A DNA stretch of 64,000 bases from DATJLY01 sp035604615 (GTDB lineage Bacteria > Pseudomonadota > Alphaproteobacteria > ATCC43930 > CGMCC-115725): positions 1 through 64,000 of the forward strand of contig DATNID010000028.1 of assembly GCA_035604615.1 (NCBI GenBank), in the 5' to 3' direction. Under the pieces are notes generated by a model that was not told the origin of the DNA, did not search any database, and was given only the letters and a program-made list of their open reading frames with translations. The stretch's first letter is position 1. Each line of letters begins with the position of its first letter. Both the position numbers and the translations under genes were made by a program. This document shows, in pieces, positions 34,267 through 41,563 of the stretch.

Positions 34267-34604
34267 CCACGGTAACGATCGGCATTGCCACGCCGGAAGC
34301 GACCAAGACGCGGATGCGCCGCGCTTTCCAAGGCAAGCAGCAAGGGGCGGTCATCAGCTTCGCTTCGGCCGAGCTGCTTTGGAAGGTGATCACACCGAAG
34401 CGGTGGGACGTCCTTCGCGCGATGACCGGCGCCGGCCCGGTCTCGATCCGCGAAGTCGCCCGCCGGGTGGAGCGCGACGTGAAATCCGTCCATGGCGACA
34501 TCCAAGCATTGCTTAAGGCCGGCGTGGTCGACCGGGCCGCCGACGGCCGCATCCGCTTCCCCTATGACGAGGTCCATGTGGATTTCGTACTGCGGGCCGC
34601 ATGA
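34263..34604 (+). CDS. TumA-like antitoxin, winged-helix DNA-binding protein
   Basis: A 113-residue protein with a winged helix-turn-helix (about 45-100: WDVLRAMTGAGPVSIREVARRVERDVKSVHGDIQ in part, then a wing GRIRFPYD) of the HVO_A0114/MarR-like group that accompanies TumE toxins. The N-terminal 40 residues likely bind the toxin. It should bind the palindrome ahead of the operon. Start ATG 34263 overlaps the toxin stop and is preceded by GGAGG at 6 nt; an in-frame GTG at 34251 is an alternative. Confidence 0.82.
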   Translation: MTTVTIGIATPEATKTRMRRAFQGKQQGAVISFASAELLWKVITPKRWDVLRAMTGAGPVSIREVARRVERDVKSVHGDIQALLKAGVVDRAADGRIRFPYDEVHVDFVLRAA

Positions 34605-34622
34605 CAAACAAGGAGATCGCCC

Positions 34623-35096
34623 ATGTCCGCGCATGAGTTCGAGTTCACCGCGATCGACGGCCGGAAAATGAGCTTGGCCGAGTTCGCGGGGAAGCCGGTG
34701 CTGGTGGTCAACACCGCGTCCGAATGCGGCCTGACGCCGCAATATCGCGGGCTTCAAGCGTTATGGGAACGCTATCGCGAGCGGGGCCTCGTCGTCCTCG
34801 GCGTGCCATGCAACGATTTCGGCGGCCAGGAGCCGGGCACCGAGGCGGAGATCAAGGATTTCTGCACCAGCCAATACCGCGTCGGCTTCCCCATGACCGC
34901 CAAGAATGCCGTGATCGGCAAATCGGCCCACCCGTTCTATCGCTGGGCGGTCGAGCAGGGCGGCGCGGCGCCGAGCTGGAACTTCCACAAATACCTGCTC
35001 GACGGCACGGGCGCGCTGGCGGCGACGTTCGCATCGCGCGTCGCGCCCGACGACAAGGCGCTGGTGGCCGAGATCGAGGCACACCTGCCGAAGTAG
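34623..35096 (+). CDS. Glutathione peroxidase family thiol peroxidase
   Basis: A 157-residue thioredoxin-fold peroxidase. Peroxidatic Cys35 in NTASECGLTPQY (usual form NVASKCG; the Lys is Glu here), Gln69 in GGQEP, and Trp119-Asn120 in SWNFHKYL give the full catalytic tetrad. Cys rather than selenocysteine; Cys81 (KDFCTSQY) may be the resolving cysteine, which would make thioredoxin the reductant, as for most bacterial members. Ribosome site AAGGAG. Cytoplasmic, 18 bp after the antitoxin gene. Confidence 0.92.
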   Translation: MSAHEFEFTAIDGRKMSLAEFAGKPVLVVNTASECGLTPQYRGLQALWERYRERGLVVLGVPCNDFGGQEPGTEAEIKDFCTSQYRVGFPMTAKNAVIGKSAHPFYRWAVEQGGAAPSWNFHKYLLDGTGALAATFASRVAPDDKALVAEIEAHLPK

Positions 35097-35101
35097 GCCC
35101 C

Positions 35102-37144
35102 TCACCCGACCTCGATCTCGATGTCGAGATAGCCGTCGATCGCGGCGTTCTGGCCGGGATGGAGGACGGTGGTCGAGGTCTGCTCCTCGATGATCGCCGG
35201 ACCAGCGATGCGCATGCCGGGCGCGAGGTCGGCGCGGCGATAGACCGGGACGCGCGCGGCGGCCTCGCCGGCGAAATGCACCTCGCGCACATGATGCGGC
35301 GGCGGTGGCGCGGCGGGACCGAGCGCGCGGCTTCGTAGGCTCGGCTTGGCCAGCGCCCCCGATGCGGTGACGCCGAAATTGACGATCTCGACCGGCTCCC
35401 CTTCGGCCATGTGGCCGTAGCGGCGGTGGTGCGCCTCGTGGAAGCGGCGCGCCAGCGTCGCCACGGAGTCCGGCCCGTCGAGCGGCGGCACCGCGACGCT
35501 CACCTCGTAGGACTGGCTCGTATAGCGCATGCCGGCGTGGCGCAGCATGGCGATATCGCGCGGCGCGAAGCCCTCCGCGACGAGTTCGGCGCGGGCGCCG
35601 TCCTCGATGCCGCGAAAGACCGCCTCGAGTGCGTCGGGTGTCGTCGCTTCGAGCGGCGTGATGCGGGTGAGGCTTTTCTCCTGCTGCACGTCGGTCACCA
35701 GCATGCCCCAGGCGCTGAACGCGCCGGGATCGCGCGGCACCAGGATGCGGCCGATGCCAAGTTCAGCGGCGACGAGCCCGGCAATGGTCGGCCCCATGCC
35801 GCCGAAGGCCACGAGCGTGAATTCGCGTGGATCGTAGCCGCGCTCGACCGAGATGGTGCGCATCGCCGCCGTCACCGTGCTGGCCAGGACTCGCAGGATG
35901 CCCGCCGCCGCCGCGACGCAGGAGATGCCGAGTGGGCGCGCGATGCGCGCGGTCACGGCCTCGGCCGCGCGCGATGCCGAGATCGGCATGGCGCCGTCGA
36001 GCAGTGCCACGGGATTGAGATGGCCGAGCACCACGAGCGCGTCCGTAAGCGTCGCCTCGCTGCCGCCACGGTCATAGCAGGCGGGTCCGGGATCGGCGCC
36101 GGCGCTCCTCGGTCCCACCTTGAGCACGCCGCCCAACTGCACCGAGGCGATGCTGCCGCCGCCCGCGCCGATCGTTTCGATATCGACGGTGCGTGTGCGC
36201 ACCGGATGGCGTCCGACCGCGACCTCGGACTTGAAGAGCGGCCGGCCCGGGATCACCGCCATGTCCGAGCTGGTGCCGCCGGTGTCGAACGAGATGAGGT
36301 TCTCGATCCCCTTCACGTCGCCGAGGAAGCGCGCGCCGATGACGCCCGCGACCGGCCCCGACAGGATGGTCTGGATCGGCGCGCGCGCCAGCATGCGTGC
36401 GCTGGCGGCGCCGCCGTCGGACTTCATCATCAGCGCGCGGGCCGCCGGGAAGCGCTCCTTGCACAGCCGCTCGACGTCGTGGAGATAGCGCGCCACCGGC
36501 GGGCCGATATAGGCGTTCGCCACGGTCGAGGCGGTGCGCTCGTACTCGCGCCATTCCGGATTCACCTCGCTCGACAGCGAAAGGTAAAGCTCCGGCGCGA
36601 TGCGGCGCGCGATGCGCGCGGTTTCTTCCTCGTGCGCGGGATTTGCATAGGCGAAGAGGAACGCGATGGCGACGGCCTCGACCCCTTGCTTGACCAGCGC
36701 GCGCACCGCCGCCTCGACATCGGACAAGGACAGCGTCTCGATCGCATGGCCGCGCGCGTCGAGGCGCTCGCCGATCTCGAAGATGCGGTCGCGGGTCAGC
36801 AGCATCTTGGGCGCGTGGGCGAAGATGTCGAACACCTGGTCGCCGCGCCATTGCCGCCCGATCTCGTAGACGTCGCGGAATCCCTTCGTCGTCATGAGCC
36901 CAACCGCGACGCCTTTCTCTTCCAGCAGCGTGTTGAGCGCGACCGTGGAGCCGTGCAGCACCAGGGTCACGGCGTCGCGCCCGAACTCGGCCTCGAGCTC
37001 GCGCGTGATCGCCGCCGTCACCGCGCCGGGCCGCGCCGGATCCGAGTGGTACTTGCGGATCAGCACCACCTCGCCCGCCTCTTCGTCGAGGCCGGTGAGA
37101 TCGGTGAAGGTGCCGCCGACATCGATGCCGATGCGCAGCTTCAC
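35102..37144 (-). CDS. hyuA: Hydantoinase/oxoprolinase family protein, HyuA (ATP-binding subunit)
   Basis: A 680-residue ASKHA-fold subunit: MKLRIGIDVGGTFTDLTG (phosphate loop), the Hydant_A_N and Hydantoinase_A domains (ISFDTGGTSSDMAVI; TIGAGGGSIA), and a C-terminal domain ending with IIEEQTSTTVLHPG. Family members use ATP to open a lactam or carboxylate a ketone: 5-oxoprolinase, N-methylhydantoinase, acetone or acetophenone carboxylase. The start is a GTG at 37144 that overlaps the HyuB stop (GTGA). Together with HyuB it forms one enzyme; the substrate is open. No gamma subunit as in acetone carboxylase is adjacent. Confidence 0.92.
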   Translation of the reverse strand: MKLRIGIDVGGTFTDLTGLDEEAGEVVLIRKYHSDPARPGAVTAAITRELEAEFGRDAVTLVLHGSTVALNTLLEEKGVAVGLMTTKGFRDVYEIGRQWRGDQVFDIFAHAPKMLLTRDRIFEIGERLDARGHAIETLSLSDVEAAVRALVKQGVEAVAIAFLFAYANPAHEEETARIARRIAPELYLSLSSEVNPEWREYERTASTVANAYIGPPVARYLHDVERLCKERFPAARALMMKSDGGAASARMLARAPIQTILSGPVAGVIGARFLGDVKGIENLISFDTGGTSSDMAVIPGRPLFKSEVAVGRHPVRTRTVDIETIGAGGGSIASVQLGGVLKVGPRSAGADPGPACYDRGGSEATLTDALVVLGHLNPVALLDGAMPISASRAAEAVTARIARPLGISCVAAAAGILRVLASTVTAAMRTISVERGYDPREFTLVAFGGMGPTIAGLVAAELGIGRILVPRDPGAFSAWGMLVTDVQQEKSLTRITPLEATTPDALEAVFRGIEDGARAELVAEGFAPRDIAMLRHAGMRYTSQSYEVSVAVPPLDGPDSVATLARRFHEAHHRRYGHMAEGEPVEIVNFGVTASGALAKPSLRSRALGPAAPPPPHHVREVHFAGEAAARVPVYRRADLAPGMRIAGPAIIEEQTSTTVLHPGQNAAIDGYLDIEIEVG

Positions 37145-38868
37145 GCGCGCGCCTCCCCGCGCAGGCGCTGCGTCTCGTCTTGATCGATCGCGCCATCCTC
37201 GCCGAGCGCCACGCCATAATCGCACCGCGCAGCCTCGCGCGAGACATAGCCCCGCACCACGTCCTGGCGCACCATTGCGGGATCGCGCGTCAGCGGGTCG
37301 CCGAAGCCGCCGCCGCCGCCCAGCTCCCACGACAGGCAATCGCCTTGCTTCAAGCGCAATCCGCCGACCTTGGAGGTGAGCGGGCGCTCGTCCTTGGTGC
37401 CCGGATTGAGGCAGGCGCGCGTCGCCCGCGCCGGCTTGGCGCCGAACACGCCGGGCGAGGAGAACTTGAACCGGTCGGAGCGGATGTTGATGACCGACTC
37501 GCCGCCGAGGATGCGCCAGTCGCGCCGCGTGCCGAGGCCGCCGCGAAAGCGCCCGGCGCCGCCGCTATCCGTCACCAGCGCATAGCGCTCGACGCGCACC
37601 GGGAACTCGCTCTCGACCGCCTCGACCGGCGTGTTCATCACGTTGGTGACCAGTTCGTCAATCGCCGAGACGCCGTCGGCGAAAGGCCGCGCGCCGCTGC
37701 CGCCGCAATTGATCTCGTAATGCGAATACCAGCGCCCGGTGACCGGATGGCGCCCGGCGGTCGAGATCGAGCCGCCCGCGGCGCTCCCCGGCGCCGGCAC
37801 CCGTCCCGGTACCGCATGGGCGAGCACGCGCACGACGAGCGACGTCGTGACCTGGCTCGGCCGCACATACATGTTCACCGGCGCGGGATAGCGCGGATTG
37901 AGCAGCGAGCCCTCGGACGGATATGACACGATGATCGCGCGCGACAGCCCGTCATTCACCGGCAGGTCCGGCCCCAGCACCATCTTGACGCAGCATTCGA
38001 TGAAGTTGCGCGAGACGCACGGGCGCAGGTTGATGGGCCCCCGCGCCTGGGCGTCGCTGTCGAGGATGAAGCGCATGGTGTCGCCCTTCACCTCGAGCGA
38101 CACGGTGATGCGGTGCGGCCGGTCCAATTCGACCCCGTCATCGTCGAGCCAGTCGGTCTCGGGTCCGTAGAGCCCGTCGGGGACCAACGATATCGCTTTG
38201 CGCAGCTCCCGATCGCAGATCGCCATCCACTCGGTCCAGCACGCGAGCACGGTTTCGGTGCCGTATTTCCGGAACAGCTCGGCGAATTTGCGCTCGCCGT
38301 AGCGGTTGGTGTTGACCTGGGCGTTGATGTCGCCCCAGGTCATCTCGGGCGTGCGCGTGTTGGCGCAGATCATCTCGCGCACATCGTCGTTGAGTTCGCC
38401 TCGGCGCAACAGTTTCAAGGGCGGGATCAGCAGCCCCTCCTGGAACAAATCGGTCGCGTCGCCGCTGTTGGTGCCCGGGACCTTGCCGCCGAGATCGGGC
38501 TTGTGCGCGATGTTGCCGATGAAGCCCGCGATCCTGCCGCCCTCGAACAGGGGCGAGATCACGGTCACGTCTGTCGCATGGTTCTGGCACGCGCGGTAGG
38601 GATGGTTGACGATGAAGGCGTCGCCCTCGTCGATGCGGCCCGCAAAGACGCGGCGGATCTCGTTCACCTGGGCCGAGAGCGGGCCGATATGGAGGGGCTG
38701 GGGAATGCCCTGCGCCACCATGCGGCCCTCGGCGTCGTAGATGCCGAAGGTGAAGTCCTGGCTCTCCTTGATGATGGTGGAATAGCCGGTGCGCAGCATG
38801 TTGAGCGTCAGCTCGCGCGCGATCTGCAGCGTCGCCTGGTAGATCACTTCGAGATCGATCGCGTCCAT
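37141..38868 (-). CDS. hyuB: Hydantoinase B family protein, HyuB
   Basis: A 575-residue subunit with the hydantoinase B domain throughout: MDAIDLEVIYQATLQIARELTLNMLRTGYSTIIKESQDFT, GDAFIVNHPYRACQNHATDV and GRFRGGLGTRRDWRI are typical. The ELGGGGGFGDPLTRDP motif closes the domain. The start ATG at 38868 follows GGAGGGG; the frame is open 27 codons further up but without a ribosome site. Upstream gene of the hyuBA operon. Confidence 0.92.
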   Translation of the reverse strand: MDAIDLEVIYQATLQIARELTLNMLRTGYSTIIKESQDFTFGIYDAEGRMVAQGIPQPLHIGPLSAQVNEIRRVFAGRIDEGDAFIVNHPYRACQNHATDVTVISPLFEGGRIAGFIGNIAHKPDLGGKVPGTNSGDATDLFQEGLLIPPLKLLRRGELNDDVREMICANTRTPEMTWGDINAQVNTNRYGERKFAELFRKYGTETVLACWTEWMAICDRELRKAISLVPDGLYGPETDWLDDDGVELDRPHRITVSLEVKGDTMRFILDSDAQARGPINLRPCVSRNFIECCVKMVLGPDLPVNDGLSRAIIVSYPSEGSLLNPRYPAPVNMYVRPSQVTTSLVVRVLAHAVPGRVPAPGSAAGGSISTAGRHPVTGRWYSHYEINCGGSGARPFADGVSAIDELVTNVMNTPVEAVESEFPVRVERYALVTDSGGAGRFRGGLGTRRDWRILGGESVINIRSDRFKFSSPGVFGAKPARATRACLNPGTKDERPLTSKVGGLRLKQGDCLSWELGGGGGFGDPLTRDPAMVRQDVVRGYVSREAARCDYGVALGEDGAIDQDETQRLRGEARA

Positions 38869-38904
38869 GTCCCCTCCGCCCGCGCGAGTGTGAAGGGCCT
38901 GCGC

Positions 38905-38933
38905 TTGACATGCAATCTTCACGCACCGATCAT
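38905..38933 (+). promoter_or_regulatory. Promoter of the NIPSNAP-family gene
   Basis: Perfect -35 TTGACA (38905-38910), 17-nt spacer, -10 GATCAT (38928-38933, 4 of 6). The transcript would start near 38940, 26 nt before the ATG, leaving AAGGGAG in place as ribosome site. One of the better promoters in the window. Confidence 0.6.
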
Positions 38934-38965
38934 CGACCGCAACCACCAAGAAGGGAGCGCGACCG

Positions 38966-39292
38966 ATGATCTACGAGCTTCGCGTCTATCACGCCGTGCC
39001 GGGCAAGCTGCAGGCGCTGGTGAAGCGTTTCGAGACCGTGACCGTGCATCTCTTCGAGAAGCACGGCATCCACCAGGCCGGGTTCTGGACCGTGGCCATC
39101 GGCGAGTCCAACAACGACTTCTACTACATGCTCAAATGGGATTCGCTCGACGAGCGCGCCAAGCGCTTCGCCGCGTTCCAGGCCGATCCGGAATGGATTG
39201 CGGCGCGCGCCAAGAGCGAGACCGACGGCCCGCTGGTTCAATCGCTCGCCAATACGATCCTGCTGCCGACCAGCTTTTCGGCGGTGAAATAG
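38966..39292 (+). CDS. NIPSNAP family protein
   Basis: A 108-residue dimeric alpha/beta-barrel-type protein: MIYELRVYHAVPGKLQALVKRFETVTVHLFEKHGIHQAGFWTVAIG is the family start, and WDSLDERAKRFAAFQADPEW the second half. Bacterial NIPSNAP proteins are small, often found in catabolic clusters, with poorly known roles (possible monooxygenase- or isomerase-like). Single-domain version. Divergent from hyuB, convergent with the aldolase gene. Confidence 0.9.
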   Translation: MIYELRVYHAVPGKLQALVKRFETVTVHLFEKHGIHQAGFWTVAIGESNNDFYYMLKWDSLDERAKRFAAFQADPEWIAARAKSETDGPLVQSLANTILLPTSFSAVK

Positions 39293-39293
39293 C

Positions 39294-40031
39294 TCACCCC
39301 GGACGGTAGGCAACGCCCGCGCGGTAGCAGTAATACTCCCACGCGCGGTCGATGCCCTGAAGCGGCCTGCCTTCCTCGGCGTCGAGCATGCGCACGCAGC
39401 GCTCGACCTCGCCGGGCGTGAGGAAGCGGACCTTGTCGTAGCGCGCGGTTTCGCGCTGGAGATTGGCGCTCGTCTGCAGCGCGATCGCGACATAGACGGC
39501 GCGGCGCAGTGACCGCTCCGCCACCACCGAGCCGTGGCCGCGCATCAGCGCCGTCGTGCCCGCGCCCACGGTGCGCGCCAGATCGCGGCCCATCGCCATG
39601 TCGCGCACCAGGAGATCGGTGTCGCCGAACGCATCGCGCGACTCCCAGATCGGCACCGCGGCGCCGATCGCCGCGCAATTATGCAGCATGGGCCGGATCG
39701 TCTCGCCGCCGACGCCGAAGGGGACCGTGCCAAGGCTGTGGCTGTGGACGACGCCATGCACGTCCGCGCGCATCTCGTAGAGCGCGCCGTGGATGAAGCG
39801 CTCGAGATACGAGGATCGGCCGCGCGGGTCCACGGGCGTGCCGTCGAGCGCGTATTCCATGATGTCGGCGGCCTCGATGCATTGCGGCGCCCGCGCTCGC
39901 GACAGGAAATAGCGATCCGGCCGGTCGGGATGGCGCACCGAGACATGGCCATAGGCGTCGGTGATACCTTCCGCGGCGAGGATGCGGTTTGCTATGACGA
40001 TCTCTTCGACAAGCGCATCGAGGTTGGCCAT
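39294..40031 (-). CDS. Class II aldolase/adducin family protein
   Basis: A 245-residue aldolase fold. Metal ligands His-x-His in VVHSHS and a later His in RGHGSVV; GHVSVRHP and SRARAPQ shape the phosphate/substrate loop. Family members cleave sugar phosphates (fuculose-, ribulose-phosphate) or decarboxylate hydroxy acids in aromatic pathways, where similar proteins act on 3,4-dihydroxyphthalate or related compounds. The latter fits the location. Start ATG 40031 preceded by GGAGGAATC. Confidence 0.88.
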   Translation of the reverse strand: MANLDALVEEIVIANRILAAEGITDAYGHVSVRHPDRPDRYFLSRARAPQCIEAADIMEYALDGTPVDPRGRSSYLERFIHGALYEMRADVHGVVHSHSLGTVPFGVGGETIRPMLHNCAAIGAAVPIWESRDAFGDTDLLVRDMAMGRDLARTVGAGTTALMRGHGSVVAERSLRRAVYVAIALQTSANLQRETARYDKVRFLTPGEVERCVRMLDAEEGRPLQGIDRAWEYYCYRAGVAYRPG

Positions 40032-40055
40032 GATTCCTCCGTCCGTTCCGCCGCG

Positions 40056-40979
40056 ATGGTAGGAGCGGGTCCCGTAACCGGCAACCGAACACGCAGCGCC
40101 GCCGACGCCGCGCCTTATCTGCCGTTCGCGGGCGGCGGGTTCAGGCTGACCATGGGTCTGATGCCGCTCGAGGCGGCGCTGTGGTTCGAGATCGACCGCG
40201 ATCTCGCATCCCATCTCGCCGAGAAGCGCGCGCTGCTCTCATCCCGCCATGACGAGGCGTTCGCGGCGCGGCCCGATGCCGACGCGCCGGCCGAGGAGCT
40301 GCTGGCGCTCGTCGCCGATCATCTTCCGCGCCATCATCCGGAGACGTTCCGGCGCGACGGCACGCGCCTCGTCAATCTCGCGACCGGCGAGGCGTGGGAT
40401 TTGGCGCGGCCGGCGCTCCATCCGCTCGATCTCTGCGGCCGGCTGGTGCAGGAGGATTACTGCCTGCTGCTGTGCGAAGGCGATCATCCCGTGCTCGTCG
40501 GCGCATCGCTGTGCGCGCCGGCGCGCTGGCGGCTCGCGGAGAAGCTGGGCCGGCCGCTGAGCGCGGTGCACGCGCATGTTCCCGGCTATGACGCGACGCT
40601 GGAGCGGCCGGTCGACCGCTTCTTCGCGCAGTTGCGGCCCGGCCGGCTGGTGTGGCGCTTGAATTGGGGGATCGTCGACCATCCCGCGCGGTTCCAGCCG
40701 ATGCGCATCGCCAGCGCCGGTTCGATCGCGCCGGAGAGCGCGGGCGAGCTTCTGTGGCTGCGGGTCGAGCGCCAGACCTTGCGCAAGCTGCCGCTCAGCG
40801 ATGCGGTGGTCTTCACCATCCGCACCCACATCACCCGCCTCGACCGCGCCATCGCGACGCCGCAAGCGGCCCGCGACCTCGCCGATGCGCTGGGCGCGAT
40901 GCCGGAAGAGATGCTGCGCTACAAGCAGATCGCGCCCTTTGCGCCGGCGCTCAGCGCCTGGCTCGAGGCGCGTCTTTAG
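40056..40979 (+). CDS. DUF3445 protein, heme-dependent oxidative N-demethylase-like
   Basis: About 307 residues, all DUF3445: PYLPFAGGGFRLTMGLMPLEAALWFEID, LDLCGRLVQEDYCLL, WRLAEKLGRP, and the near-C-terminal RTHITRLD. HodM-type alpha subunits demethylate small amines such as dimethylamine with heme and O2; other subunits of that enzyme are not present. The YLPFxxGxFRLxMGL stretch is conserved in the family, so I prefer the ATG at 40056, only 24 bp from the divergent aldolase start; an ATG at 40152 is the alternative. Tail overlaps the next gene by 4 bp. Confidence 0.82.
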   Translation: MVGAGPVTGNRTRSAADAAPYLPFAGGGFRLTMGLMPLEAALWFEIDRDLASHLAEKRALLSSRHDEAFAARPDADAPAEELLALVADHLPRHHPETFRRDGTRLVNLATGEAWDLARPALHPLDLCGRLVQEDYCLLLCEGDHPVLVGASLCAPARWRLAEKLGRPLSAVHAHVPGYDATLERPVDRFFAQLRPGRLVWRLNWGIVDHPARFQPMRIASAGSIAPESAGELLWLRVERQTLRKLPLSDAVVFTIRTHITRLDRAIATPQAARDLADALGAMPEEMLRYKQIAPFAPALSAWLEARL

Positions 40980-41437
40980 GGCATCAGCCGCCAGGTCATG
41001 TCGTTGCGCGCGCCGCATTGGTCCGGCGCGAGATAGGCGTCGAGCTCGATCACCACCGCGCCTTCGATGCGCCGCGCCCCGTTCGCTGCAGCGATGCAGC
41101 TCTGCCGGTCGACGTCGTGGAGGGTGACGGCGACCATGGCGGGGAAGGCGGCGGAATCCACGCCGACCGGCCGGCCGGCGAACGAAGCCTCGACCGCTGC
41201 GCGCACCTCGTCGGCCGAGGCCAGCGCCGGCAGCGCGCGTACCGAAGTGGCGGCAGCGACGAGATCGGCGCGGATGGCGGCACCCGGCGGCTTGGAAGCG
41301 AACAGGAAGGCGAGCGCAAGCAGCGCGGCCGCGGCGCCGGCCAGGACACACAGCGGACGCGGCAGGCCACCGCTCCGGTGCGCGGCCGGGACGAAGCTCG
41401 CGAGTGAGGGCTCGTATATGTCTGTCGTATTGCGCAT
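40976..41437 (-). CDS. Single-pass membrane protein of unknown function
   Basis: A 153-residue protein with one hydrophobic segment at about 27-47 (LCVLAGAAAALLALAFLFAS) after a short polar N-terminus, then a soluble domain with two Cys (QSC and DQC) that could form a disulfide outside the membrane. The domain SADEVRAAVEASF...AFPAMVAVTLHDVDRQSC recalls minor-pilin-like sequences but lacks a prepilin cleavage site. ATG at 41437 preferred; the frame is open to a TTG at 41539. I do not recognise the family. Confidence 0.55.
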   Translation of the reverse strand: MRNTTDIYEPSLASFVPAAHRSGGLPRPLCVLAGAAAALLALAFLFASKPPGAAIRADLVAAATSVRALPALASADEVRAAVEASFAGRPVGVDSAAFPAMVAVTLHDVDRQSCIAAANGARRIEGAVVIELDAYLAPDQCGARNDMTWRLMP

Positions 41438-41563
41438 CGTTCCCGAGGCGCAGCGTCCTGCCCGATTGCGGCCGTTTCGTGACCCGATCGGGGAAAGATT
41501 TGGCTGCGGTCGTAAGCTATACGCAAGACAGGTTGCCAAGTGATAAACATCGGGCGCCGAGAG

